From Leucobacter sp. cx-328 (GTDB taxonomy: Bacteria > Actinomycetota > Actinomycetes > Actinomycetales > Microbacteriaceae), in the NCBI RefSeq assembly GCF_014530035.1, contig NZ_JACVMX010000011.1, positions 1-64,000 of the forward strand: a stretch of DNA of 64,000 nucleotides. The letters run 5' to 3'. Below are positions 1 to 8,237 of the stretch, one piece after another. The notes below the pieces were generated by a model. It was not told the DNA's origin, did not search any database, and worked only from the letters and a program-made list of their open reading frames with translations. The number at the start of each line of letters is the position of its first letter. Position 1 is the first letter of the stretch. A program made the position numbers and the translations under genes.

Positions 1-60
1 GTTCATGCCAGGGATAAAAAATTGGCATTTGACAATCAAGTGCACACTATTGAGTTCTCA
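1..60 (-). other. rRNA operon leader fragment, 16S gene expected beyond the left edge
   Basis: Read on the minus strand, this stretch contains the box GAGAACTCAATAGTGTG followed by TGTCAAATGCCAATTTTTTA, a signature I know from actinobacterial rRNA operon leaders and 16S-23S spacers. No 16S or 23S sequence lies on the upstream (right) side within the window, so the leader of a 16S gene lying left of position 1 fits better than an internal spacer. The rRNA gene itself is not in the window, so this is an inference from the leader motif. Confidence 0.5.
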
Positions 61-543
61 AGGACCAGACACTCCCCGTACCGACCAAACCAATGGCCCT
101 CCGAAAAGCAGTCCAACAACCAAAACCAAACGATTCCGGTTAACCGCAAACAAAATCAACCAGGCCAGCGATGCTGCCCGGCTGCGTTGCGGCGACAAGG
201 GAATACATTACGCTCAACCACGGCCGAGCGCAAACTTTGGCACATTCTTCGGCGTGTCTGAAAGCTGATTTCGCTGTTTCTCTCGAAAGCGCGTTCGCAA
301 CACTCAGGCGGGACCTGGGGAAACCTCAGGTTCGCGTTGTATCCACGGGAGTCTCGGGCATCTGGCCCGCTCGTCCTGTTCGACCTTCAGCCAGACCAGC
401 ACAGCAGGCTCATCCTGGCAAAGGAGGCACTTTCTGACGCATGAAACAGCCAGTTTTGAGAAAACGTCCGATTGCGATCCCTCGGGTGGACCTATGCCAC
501 GTCCAGCAGTGTGCGGAGTACAGCCCTGCACCTACACACAAAA
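61..543. other. Non-coding stretch upstream of the rRNA leader
   Basis: About 480 bases hold no convincing gene on either strand; the open frames here have no recognisable protein pattern and unfavourable starts. Apart from the promoter candidate listed separately at 205-233, I see nothing specific. Its position suggests the promoter and upstream-activation region of the leftward rRNA operon. Confidence 0.45.
205..233 (-). promoter_or_regulatory. Candidate rRNA operon promoter
   Basis: On the minus strand TTGCGC (228-233) and TAATGT (205-210) are separated by exactly 17 bases, a good sigma-70-type arrangement pointing toward the rRNA leader at 1-60. It is the best such pair I found in the stretch, but other promoters may exist. 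Confidence 0.35.
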
Positions 544-577
544 GTGGGGCGCCCCGGAGTATTCCGAAGCGCCCCAC
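544..577 (-). terminator. Rho-independent terminator after the 2-oxo acid operon
   Basis: GTGGGGCGC (544-552) and GCGCCCCAC (569-577) form a 9 bp perfect stem with a 16-base loop. On the minus strand it is followed by TTTT, and it lies 23 bases after the stop codon of the dehydrogenase gene, so it should end that transcript. Confidence 0.75.
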
Positions 578-599
578 TCATGATGCACAGCCAGAAGCC

Positions 600-1589
600 T
601 TAGCCCAGTCGGTTCACAGGCGAATCGGGCGTACCCGATTCAGCGAGCGTGACAACGTTCTGCGCCTGAATTCGCACGTACTCGATCTCGGTACGAGCCG
701 AGAAGTACGCGATGTGCGGCGTCAGCACAACATCGGGGCGGCCAAGCAGCACGTGATCGGCTGCGGGTGGCTCCTGGTCGAGTACGTCGAGGGCAGCACC
801 AGCGAGGTGTCCGCTGTCGAGCGCAGCGACGAGCGCCTCATTGTCGATGAGACCACCGCGCGACACGTTCGCGAGCACGCTGCCTGCGGGCATGCCTGCG
901 ATGAATTCCGCGTTAATCATCTTCGCCGTCGACGGGAAGAGTGGCAGGTGCAACGAGAGGACGTTGGCGCGCGCCTGTACTTCCTCGAGGCTCATGCGCT
1001 CGACGCCGAGGGCCTCAAGATCTGCGGCCACCTCAGGGGTGTCAGGCAGCATCGGGTCGTAGCCAATGACCGAGCCGAAGATGGGGCCGGCGATGCGCGC
1101 GAGTTCGCGGCCGATCTTGCCGAGGCCGATGATGCCGAGCGAGATCTCGCTCAGGCGCGGCGGAGCCGAAGACGCGCGGTCATTCCAGGTGCCGGGCACC
1201 GCAGAACCGGTGTAGAACGGCAACTGACGAACACTGCTGAGGATGATCGCGAGCGCGTGCACCGCAACCTCCTCGGTCGCTGCACCGGGAACGTTGGTCA
1301 CCCAGATGCCGCGCTCGGTGGCTGCCTCGAGGTCGACGTAATCGAAGCCCATCGACATGAGTGCGATGATCTTCAGCTCGGGAAGCGCTTCGATGATCTC
1401 GCGCGTGATCGCTGCGTATCCGGGGAGCAGGGCAACTGCATCCTGCGAACCCGCAATGATTTCCGCTGCGTCACGGGTGCCGAGCACGCGTACCTCGTAG
1501 CCTGCTGCTTCGAGCAGGGCGATGCCGATCGCGGGATCAGTGTCGTCGATGTCGGTGTAGACAACGACGGGGCGCTTTGCCTCGGTCAT
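600..1589 (-). CDS. D-2-hydroxyacid dehydrogenase (NAD-binding)
   Basis: This 329-residue cytoplasmic enzyme belongs to the D-isomer-specific 2-hydroxyacid dehydrogenase family, which interconverts 2-oxo acids and D-2-hydroxy acids with NAD(P)H. The Rossmann motif GLGKIG is at residues 155-160, and the family catalytic residues appear as Arg244 (VSRGG), Glu273 (DQEPP) and His292 (PHIA). It is the last gene of a three-gene leftward operon; the ATG lies 2 bases after the stop of the TPP enzyme gene, and its GGAGG ribosome site is inside the end of that gene, indicating coupling. The substrate is unknown; with an AruI-like decarboxylase next door a reductive side step on a 2-oxo acid such as 2-ketoarginine is my inference. 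Confidence 0.88.
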   Translation of the reverse strand: MTEAKRPVVVYTDIDDTDPAIGIALLEAAGYEVRVLGTRDAAEIIAGSQDAVALLPGYAAITREIIEALPELKIIALMSMGFDYVDLEAATERGIWVTNVPGAATEEVAVHALAIILSSVRQLPFYTGSAVPGTWNDRASSAPPRLSEISLGIIGLGKIGRELARIAGPIFGSVIGYDPMLPDTPEVAADLEALGVERMSLEEVQARANVLSLHLPLFPSTAKMINAEFIAGMPAGSVLANVSRGGLIDNEALVAALDSGHLAGAALDVLDQEPPAADHVLLGRPDVVLTPHIAYFSARTEIEYVRIQAQNVVTLAESGTPDSPVNRLG

Positions 1590-1591
1590 GA

Positions 1592-3214
1592 TTAGTTTCC
1601 TCCGTTGATCTGGAAGGTGGCCTGATCGATGTGGATCACCTGCAGGCCGCCGTCCCGCAGCGCAACCTTCACTGCGGCATCGAGTTCTGCTGCGTTTGCC
1701 GCGCGGTGACCTGCGCCACCGAATGCGGGAGCAAGTGCTGCCCAGTCTGGCTGTACGAGATCGACCGCGATGGGTGCGATGTCGGCGTCCATCTCATTCT
1801 GCTTGATCTCGCCGTAGCCACCGTTGTCCACAACAATGACGGTCACGTCTTCCCGCTGCTCAGTGACGGTGATGAACTCGTTCATCGAGAACATGAGTGC
1901 ACCGTCGCCAATGACCACGAACGAGGGGCGGCTGGGATCCGCGATTCGCGAACCGAGCGCTGCGGGCAGGCCGTAACCAAGGGTTGCGTAGGTGGTCATG
2001 TACGGGGTCGAGTTGGGCTTCGACGCCTTGATGGTGTTGAGCAGGCCCCAATATGCGATCTGCGACGAGTCGGTCGAGACGATCGCGTCGGCCGGGAGAA
2101 CGTCAGCGATGATCTCAGCGAGCGCAGCGTTCTCGGGCGACAGCTCGCGCACCTCGTTGCGCACGGCGACGAGGGTTTCGGCGGTGCGTGCCGCGCTGTC
2201 GAGCGCCGTCCCCTCACCGAGTTCGGCGACGAGCGCCGCGAGGGTTGCCTGCGCTGATCCGACGAGACCGACCGTTGCGTCCTGGTTCTTGTTGATCTGT
2301 GATTCGAGCAGATCGATGCGGATCACAGCGCCCTGCGCATCAAGCTTGTCGACCCAGAGCTCTGCTTCGCCGAGCTTCGAACCAACAACGACGAGCACGT
2401 CGGCGTCGCGGGCACGATCACGTGCCGCAGCGAGGCGCAGGTTTGCACCGAGCGAAAGCGGGTGGAGCTCGTCGAGCACACCCTTTGCATTGCCGGTGGT
2501 GACGACCGGGGCACCGAGTCGCTCCGCGAGGGCGCGGATCTCGGCAACAGCTTCGCGGGATCCGCCGCCAGCGAGGATCACGGGATCTGCGGCGTTCGCG
2601 AGGAGGCGAGCGGCCTCGGCGATGCGTGCGGGATCCGCCGCCGGGACCGGGGCAAAGGTACGGGGCGCGAGCTCTGCAGCCGCGATCTCGGTGACCTCCT
2701 CGAGCACGTCGAGGGGAACTTCGATGTACACGGGACGGGGGCGAGTGGTTGCGAAGAGCTCGAATGCGTCGTGCACTGCAGCGACGGCCTCTTCAGCCGA
2801 CTTCACCCGGCGGCCCCACTCGACGATCGCAGAGGCCGCACTGAGCTGATCCTTGGTTTCGTGCAGGGTTCCGATGTCAGCGAACTCGTTGCCGAGTGCC
2901 GGGCCGGGGGCCAGCAGGATCATCGGGCGCGACTCGCAGTATGCGGTGCCTGCGGCCGACAGCGCGTTGAGCAGGCCGGGGCCACTCGTGGTGATGACGA
3001 CGCCGGGCTTACCGGTCTGCAGCGACCAACCGTCCGACGCATAGCCGGCTCCCTGTTCGTGACGCGAGGTCACAGGGCGAATACCAAGCTCAGTGAGCGG
3101 GCGGTAGAACTCGAGGTTATGCGTACCCGGAATACCGAACACGGTGTCGATGCCGTAGTTCTTCAGGGTTTCGATGACGACCCAGCCAGTGGTGCGTCGG
3201 ACGGCGGTCTGCAT
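1592..3214 (-). CDS. TPP-dependent 2-oxo acid decarboxylase, AruI-like
   Basis: A 540-residue thiamine-diphosphate enzyme of the acetolactate synthase/benzoylformate decarboxylase superfamily. The N-terminal Pyr domain has the FGIPG start and the catalytic Glu53 in RHEQGAG; the central domain follows; the C-terminal PP domain carries the TPP-Mg motif GDGALMFSMNE...DNGGYG near residues 435-470. Stretches such as LHETKDQ and RPRPVYIEVPLDVL resemble 5-guanidino-2-oxopentanoate decarboxylase (AruI) of the arginine transaminase pathway, which makes 4-guanidinobutanal. A ureohydrolase of guanidinobutyrase type at 8.2 kb supports this, but no arginine transaminase is visible. It is the middle gene of the operon, 2 bases from each neighbour, with an AGGAA site before ATG. 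Confidence 0.82.
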   Translation of the reverse strand: MQTAVRRTTGWVVIETLKNYGIDTVFGIPGTHNLEFYRPLTELGIRPVTSRHEQGAGYASDGWSLQTGKPGVVITTSGPGLLNALSAAGTAYCESRPMILLAPGPALGNEFADIGTLHETKDQLSAASAIVEWGRRVKSAEEAVAAVHDAFELFATTRPRPVYIEVPLDVLEEVTEIAAAELAPRTFAPVPAADPARIAEAARLLANAADPVILAGGGSREAVAEIRALAERLGAPVVTTGNAKGVLDELHPLSLGANLRLAAARDRARDADVLVVVGSKLGEAELWVDKLDAQGAVIRIDLLESQINKNQDATVGLVGSAQATLAALVAELGEGTALDSAARTAETLVAVRNEVRELSPENAALAEIIADVLPADAIVSTDSSQIAYWGLLNTIKASKPNSTPYMTTYATLGYGLPAALGSRIADPSRPSFVVIGDGALMFSMNEFITVTEQREDVTVIVVDNGGYGEIKQNEMDADIAPIAVDLVQPDWAALAPAFGGAGHRAANAAELDAAVKVALRDGGLQVIHIDQATFQINGGN

Positions 3215-3216
3215 GA

Positions 3217-4572
3217 TTAGATTCCTTCTGAAATGGTGACGGCAGTCGTATCAGTGCGGGCCTTGAAGGAGCCCGTCACGGGAGCGACGTCCGAGTGCTG
3301 GGGAGCAAAGATGGTGCCGATGAGCGCTGCAACAGTGAGCACGCCGAAGAAGCCGATGACGGCCCAGACGCTGCCGGTCGCAAGCATGATCGCCGAAGCG
3401 GCTGCGGGCGAGAGACCGCCCCAAAGCGCCGCACCGATGCCATACGAGAGCGACATCGAGGTGTAGCGCGCCTGCGGACGGAACATCTGCGCCATGAGCG
3501 TCGACAGCGGAGCCCATGCGCCACTGAGCGTGATGCGCAGGAGCGATGCAAAGAGGAAGATCAGCGCGACGTTGTGTGCTTCGATGACAAGAATCATCGG
3601 GATCATGCAGATGAACGACAGGATGATGCCACCAAGCATGACGGCCTTGGCACCGATCTTGTCGCCGAGCATTGCGACGGGCAGGGTCACGATCGCCTCA
3701 ACCAGTGAAGCGATACTCATCGCGCCGAGGATCACGGAAGCAGAGATGCCAATCTCGGGGCTCGTTGCGTAGTTCTGTACGAAGGTGGTCGCGATGACGT
3801 AGCCACCCGACGACATTGCCACGATGCAGATGCCCATGAGAATCGGGAACCAGTTGTTCTTGATCGCGAAGACGAGCGGCGTGGACTGCTTCTTGCCCTC
3901 GACCTTTGCCTCGAAGACCGGGGTCTCCTCGACGCGGTAGCGAACCCAGAAGCCGACACCGATGAGCACGACGCTGAAGAGGAACGGAATACGCCAGCCC
4001 CAAGCGAGCAGCACGTCGTCCCCCATGAGCGCGAGCAAGAAGAACGCCAGCGACGAGAGCAGCGCGCCAAGCGGGTTACCGAGCTGTGTGAAGCCGCCGT
4101 AGAAGTTCTTCCACTTATCAGGAGCACTCTCGACAGCCATGAGGCTTGCGCCGCCCCACTCGCCACCAACAGCGAGACCCTGCACCATACGGAAGAGGAT
4201 AAGGAGGATCGGACCCCAGATACCGATGGTGGCGTAGCTCGGAAGCAGACCAACGCAGACCGTTGCAACGCCCATCATCACGAGCGTGATAGTGAGTGCG
4301 GGCTTACGGCCGAGACGGTCACCGACGTGGCCAAAGATAATGCCACCGAGGGGGCGCATGAAGAACGCGACCGCGTAAGTACCAAACGACGCGAGGGTCG
4401 CGAGTGCGGGATCCGCGTTCGGGAAGAACACATGCGGGAAGACGATCGCCGCAGCGATTGCGTAGACGTAGAAGTCGTACCACTCGACCGTGGTACCTAC
4501 GAGAGCGGCGAAGCCACTCTTTAGCGCGCGTCTATGTGTATTCCCCTGTGTAGGGATAGAGGTTGTTGACAT
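3217..4572 (-). CDS. MFS metabolite:H+ symporter (MHS family)
   Basis: A 451-residue inner-membrane transporter with 12 predicted helices and the MHS-family hallmarks: an N-terminal ATTVEWYDFYVYA segment, FFMRPLGGIIFGHVGDRLGRK between helices 2 and 3, and a VQGLAVGGEWGGA loop. Relatives (ProP, KgtP, ShiA) import small carboxylates or osmolytes with protons. It is the first gene of a three-gene operon with the TPP decarboxylase and hydroxyacid dehydrogenase, so it probably imports their 2-oxo or amino acid substrate. The ATG is preceded by AAAGGAG at good spacing. Confidence 0.9.
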   Translation of the reverse strand: MSTTSIPTQGNTHRRALKSGFAALVGTTVEWYDFYVYAIAAAIVFPHVFFPNADPALATLASFGTYAVAFFMRPLGGIIFGHVGDRLGRKPALTITLVMMGVATVCVGLLPSYATIGIWGPILLILFRMVQGLAVGGEWGGASLMAVESAPDKWKNFYGGFTQLGNPLGALLSSLAFFLLALMGDDVLLAWGWRIPFLFSVVLIGVGFWVRYRVEETPVFEAKVEGKKQSTPLVFAIKNNWFPILMGICIVAMSSGGYVIATTFVQNYATSPEIGISASVILGAMSIASLVEAIVTLPVAMLGDKIGAKAVMLGGIILSFICMIPMILVIEAHNVALIFLFASLLRITLSGAWAPLSTLMAQMFRPQARYTSMSLSYGIGAALWGGLSPAAASAIMLATGSVWAVIGFFGVLTVAALIGTIFAPQHSDVAPVTGSFKARTDTTAVTISEGI

Positions 4573-4620
4573 GTGAGCTCCTTTGCCGGATGCCGTATTT
4601 TTGGGTTCGAACCAGAAGGT

Positions 4621-4652
4621 GCGGGGCCGGCCAGCGGTGTTGCCGGCCCCGC
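4621..4652 (-). terminator. Hairpin between amidohydrolase and transporter genes
   Basis: GCGGGGCCGGC (4621-4631) and GCCGGCCCCGC (4642-4652) form a perfect 11 bp stem with a 10-base loop just after the amidohydrolase stop codon. No U-run follows on the minus strand, so termination may be partial. Confidence 0.55.
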
Positions 4653-4662
4653 GATCAGAGAA

Positions 4663-6333
4663 TTAGCGGGTGTAGACCTTCGTGCCGCCGACCCAGGTCG
4701 AGTCGACCTGCACCTCGGCGAGCTCGGTCACGGGCGTCGTGTAAGGATCCGCGCCCAACACTGCGAAGTCAGCGCGCTTGCCAATCTCGAGACTGCCCAG
4801 CTCGTCCTCACGGCCGAGCGTGCGAGCCGCGCTGATCGTGTGGCCGCGCAGTGCGGTGTCGACCGATACTGCGAGATCTTCCGAACCGAGCTGGTGCCCA
4901 CGGCGCGTGATGCGCGAGGTCGCGGCCTGCAGGGCCTCGAGGGGACGGGGCTCGGCGACGGGAGCATCAGACGAAATGGTGACCGGGACGCCAGCGCGCT
5001 CGAACTCACCGAGCGGGTTGAAACGCTCGCCGGGGGTGCCGACTGCGTGCTCGACGCCCTCGCCCCAGTTGAAGTGGTGCTGCGGCTGGTTGACGGGCAT
5101 GATGCCTGCCTGTGCCATGCGCTCGATCTGCTCGGGAGTGGGCAGACCGCAGTGCTCGATGCGGTGACGTGCGTCAGCATCGGGGTGCTCTGCGAGCGCT
5201 TCCTCGATCGCGTTGATCACCATCTCGAGCGCGACGGGCGACTGCGAGTGGGTTGCGGTTTGGAGACCAACAGCGTGCGCCCGCTTGATGAGCGCCGTGT
5301 AGTCACGCGGATCGTGGTACAGCTGGCCGGTGCGGCAGGGGTCGCCAACGTAGCCGTCGGGAAAGTACGCGGTCCAGCCACCGAGGGTGCCGTCCGAATA
5401 GAACTTGATGCCAGCAAACGAAAGGTACTCGTTGCCGAACTGGCCGTGCAGACCCATCTCGATCGCTTCGTCGAGGAGGTGCGAGAGCAGGTACATGCTC
5501 ACGCGCATCTTCAGGTCGCCGCTCTCAGCGAGGCGAAGGTACATGTCGAACTCGCGACGGCTGACCTGCGCGTCACCGATCGTGGTGACGCCGCCCTTAA
5601 AGAAGTCTTCCTGCGCTGCTGCAAGCTGGCGCTTGTGCTCTTCGGGTTCGTCTGCGAGGTGGAAGTTCGGGCCGTGGTGGCCGATCTTCACGCCCTCAAG
5701 GCCGGTGAGCATGTTGCACGCCGCGTCAGACAGCTCGCCGGTGAGCTCACCGTCTGCGTCGCGGAAGAACTCGCCACCCTTGGGGTTCGGCGTATCGCGG
5801 TCAACACCGTGGAGTTCGAAGGTGTAGGAGTTCACGACACCGCCGTGACCCGATGCGTTCATGAGGTAGACCTCGCGGTCGGTTGCGACCTGGTCGAGCT
5901 CGAAGCGGTTGGGGTGGCGCTGCTCTGCGAGGTTGCGCTGCTCGTAGCCGAAGCCGCGAACGGGGCGGCCTGCGGGGAGCTTCTTCGCTGCTTCACTGAG
6001 GAGCGCGACGATCTCAGGGATCGAAGATGCCTGCTCGGGGCCGCAATCGACCCAGCTCATCATCTGGCCGTGCATGAGGGGATGCGCGTGCGCATCAATG
6101 AAGCCGGGAACCACGACACCCTCGCCAAGATCGACGATCTCGGGAGCAATAGCGCTGATGGTTGCCGCGGTTGCTTCACACGCCGCGACGGTGCCGACCT
6201 GGCGGATCCGGTCATCAATGACCAAGAACGCTTCAGGAGTCGTTCCTTCAGTATCGAGCGCGTAAATCTTCTTCGCCACGATGATCTGGGGGGCCGCGAT
6301 TTCCGAGGCCTTCGTGAATGCCAACTTACGCAC
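4663..6333 (-). CDS. YtcJ-type amidohydrolase
   Basis: A metal-dependent hydrolase of the amidohydrolase superfamily, about 556 residues, the usual length for the YtcJ/AepA group. The N-terminal part has GFIDAHAHP (metal-binding His pair); later come HSQS, RIEHCGLP (metal His) and ISSDAPV (catalytic Asp), followed by a C-terminal ADFAVL segment of the small beta domain. I chose the GTG at 6333 because AAGGAG sits 8 bases upstream; reading further to 6447 would add a stretch unlike the family. It is divergent from the Lrp gene and shares its operator-rich promoter region. It probably cleaves an amide or N-acyl compound in the cytoplasm; the substrate is unknown. Two paralogues occur at 34-37 kb. 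Confidence 0.88.
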   Translation of the reverse strand: MRKLAFTKASEIAAPQIIVAKKIYALDTEGTTPEAFLVIDDRIRQVGTVAACEATAATISAIAPEIVDLGEGVVVPGFIDAHAHPLMHGQMMSWVDCGPEQASSIPEIVALLSEAAKKLPAGRPVRGFGYEQRNLAEQRHPNRFELDQVATDREVYLMNASGHGGVVNSYTFELHGVDRDTPNPKGGEFFRDADGELTGELSDAACNMLTGLEGVKIGHHGPNFHLADEPEEHKRQLAAAQEDFFKGGVTTIGDAQVSRREFDMYLRLAESGDLKMRVSMYLLSHLLDEAIEMGLHGQFGNEYLSFAGIKFYSDGTLGGWTAYFPDGYVGDPCRTGQLYHDPRDYTALIKRAHAVGLQTATHSQSPVALEMVINAIEEALAEHPDADARHRIEHCGLPTPEQIERMAQAGIMPVNQPQHHFNWGEGVEHAVGTPGERFNPLGEFERAGVPVTISSDAPVAEPRPLEALQAATSRITRRGHQLGSEDLAVSVDTALRGHTISAARTLGREDELGSLEIGKRADFAVLGADPYTTPVTELAEVQVDSTWVGGTKVYTR

Positions 6334-6419
6334 TGTGTGAACTCCTTTGTCTGTGTACGAAGACGAGGCTAGCCCCATTCCAAGACAGAATTGCGCGACA
6401 AGAATCTCACAGTGCAGAT

Positions 6420-6498
6420 TTGTCAACACTGGGCAGCATAAGGACACCCAGTTGCGACAATTGATGGAGCCACAAAGTCAATTTGTCGAATTACGACA
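6420..6498. promoter_or_regulatory. Operator cluster between amidohydrolase and Lrp genes
   Basis: Two palindromes lie in the divergent promoter region. TTGTCAACACTGGG (6420-6433) and CCCAGTTGCGACAA (6447-6460) match at 11 of 14 positions as inverted arms. A second, TGTCG-AATTA-CGACA (6484-6498), is perfect in its arms and overlaps the -35 zone of the Lrp promoter (-10 TAGCTT at 6512-6517). A further GCGACAA copy lies at 6395-6401. The shared TTGTCG/CGACAA core suggests binding by the neighbouring Lrp protein. Confidence 0.5.
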
Positions 6499-6523
6499 CG
6501 TCCAGTTCTGATAGCTTGAGCGA

Positions 6524-7495
6524 GTGCAAGACTTCGACGAAGACCTCATTCGTGCGCTCCAGCTCGACGGCCGCGCGCAATTCTCCACGCTCGCTGACCA
6601 ACTCGGCGTGCACCGCACACTTGTTGCGAAGCGCGTGCAAGAACTCATCGAGACTGGCGAGATCAGCATTCGCGCCGCAGTACACCCGAGCGCTCTGGGC
6701 ATGCCAGTACAGGTGAACCTTCGGCTGCGGGTCATCGGCTCCACCACTCACGTGTTCGAAGAACTCCTCACGCGTAACGACGTCGTATTCCTCTCGGAAA
6801 TCACCGGCCCGCAGCAGGTCATTGTCGAACTCTGGGCTGCTGACTGGGAGACAGCCGCACGCGCCACCAGGCAGATCCGCGCGATTCCCGGCGTTATTGA
6901 AATCCAAACGAGCCTGTACGAACAAGTCATTCGACGTCTGCGTTTGAGTCAAGATCCCCGCGTGCCTATGCACACGTTTGACGACTTTGACGTCGAACTC
7001 ATGGCCCTACTCCAGGAAGACGGGCGCTATACCTTTGGGGAGCTCAGCCGCAGACTGGGAAGATCCGCCTCTGCATGCCGCACGCGAGTCATGCGTCTGC
7101 TCGATTCAAATGCGATGCGGATCGGTGCCGTACGCGCGAGGCGAGCTGCAACCAGCTCGCTCCTTGCCGGCGTTGGCATCACCCTCAGCGGCTCAGAAAC
7201 CACCGCCGAGGCATTCGAGCAGCTCTTCGTGGAGTTGCCAGGCATTGAATTCATCGCACGCACGATGGGAACCTATTCGTTCATCGCAACGATCTCAGCA
7301 CGGTCGATCCCCCACTTCGCGCAACTTGTCCGCGACATACGCGAACAGCCAGGCGTCATGATCGTCGACACCTGGGTGCACGCGCATATCTGGGCAGAGC
7401 GTTACGAATGGAGCCTCGACCGCCTGCTCGGTGGCCGGATGATTGAGCAGGGCGGGTCACTCGCCGATGAAACGGGCCACGGCTCGAACCGGTGA
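6524..7495 (+). CDS. Double-domain Lrp/AsnC family regulator
   Basis: This 323-residue protein is twice the usual Lrp length and contains two Lrp units in tandem: HTH 1 near residues 4-55 (AQFSTLADQLGVHRTLVAKRVQEL), an effector RAM domain to about 145, HTH 2 near 150-205 (YTFGELSRRLGRSASACRTRVMRL) and a second RAM-like domain to about 300. Such proteins sense amino acids or related metabolites and regulate divergent catabolic genes. The GTG start is 6 bases after TAGCTT, consistent with a leaderless message. It faces the amidohydrolase gene across palindromes it probably binds. Its end overlaps the tail of the convergent cyclase gene by 39 bases. Confidence 0.88.
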   Translation: MQDFDEDLIRALQLDGRAQFSTLADQLGVHRTLVAKRVQELIETGEISIRAAVHPSALGMPVQVNLRLRVIGSTTHVFEELLTRNDVVFLSEITGPQQVIVELWAADWETAARATRQIRAIPGVIEIQTSLYEQVIRRLRLSQDPRVPMHTFDDFDVELMALLQEDGRYTFGELSRRLGRSASACRTRVMRLLDSNAMRIGAVRARRAATSSLLAGVGITLSGSETTAEAFEQLFVELPGIEFIARTMGTYSFIATISARSIPHFAQLVRDIREQPGVMIVDTWVHAHIWAERYEWSLDRLLGGRMIEQGGSLADETGHGSNR

Positions 7496-8091
7496 CCCAT
7501 CGATCCCATCAAGCCTGAGGGGCAGCACAGAGAGTTCCACTGAATCTGGGATCTCAGACAGCCCCCTGAGGTTCTCAACAATCACACCGTCATTGCCGAG
7601 CCAGAACTGATGTACCGGCAGGGACTCCTTCCCCATAGCGTCAGGACTCAACGTGTCCACGCACAGCACGCGAGCACCGCGCTCCCACAACAGCTCGGCA
7701 AGCTCGAGCGCAAGGTACGGGTGGCCAGAGCCGCATCCGTGCCGAAGTGCACGTCCCAGCCAGTGTCGATGCAGACAATCTGCGGGAGCGCTGTCGGCAG
7801 GGTTGACGCGTCAGCTGCCACAATCGCCGTGTCCGGGACTGCCGCATCGATCCGCGCAACAAATGCCTCACCCCACAGCCGTGCAAGCGGGATCTCCTCG
7901 ACCGTGCGTCCGCCAGGAATGACGTGCACCGGGGCGTCAAGGTGCGTGCCAGCGTGCGACCCGAGATCGAGGCGTGCCACCGCAACGCCATCTGCTGCGA
8001 CGGTGAGCGCCGGCGCGATCGTGACCGCCGGGTCACCCGGGTACACGGGCATGCCGGTAGCGAGCGGGTGACTCAGATCAACAAAGCGCAT
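7457..8091 (-). pseudogene. Cyclase / kynurenine formamidase-like gene, frameshifted
   Basis: From the ATG at 8091 the product starts MRFVDLSHP and carries the family metal-binding motif SHAGTHLDAPVH (His46, His50, Asp52, His56). The normal family sequence continues to about GTDAALA, then the frame changes; the proper continuation (WERGARVLCVDTLSPD...) is found in another frame down to the stop at 7457. Inserting one G near 7721-7723 would restore a single reading frame of about 211 residues. This is either a real one-base deletion or a sequence error. Intact relatives hydrolyse N-formyl or cyclic amides. An upstream start at 8178 would add residues unlike the family. Confidence 0.75.
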
Positions 8092-8237
8092 GGGGCCTTT
8101 CGAGTGCTGGACGCTGCTGCGGATCGGCCGCGGTTCGGTGCCGTTCGGTGCCGAAATGACAAAATCCGCGCGACGCACGAGTGCGAGGTCTCCCTCGATC
8201 GTACGCCGCGCGGATCAGTCGCGATACAGCTGCGTGA

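Noticed and set aside
441-1595. Long rightward open frame of 384 codons opposite the hydroxyacid dehydrogenase gene
   Set aside because: It is a high-GC shadow of a gene with clear family motifs on the other strand; its translation is Arg/His/Cys-rich and matches nothing I know. The same holds for long opposite frames at 4573-6372, 14152-15039, 17760-19121, 28278-29450 and 41258-42721.
6334-6447. Longer N-terminus for the YtcJ amidohydrolase
   Set aside because: It would read through the operator region and lacks a ribosome site; the GTG at 6333 has AAGGAG at proper distance and fits the family.
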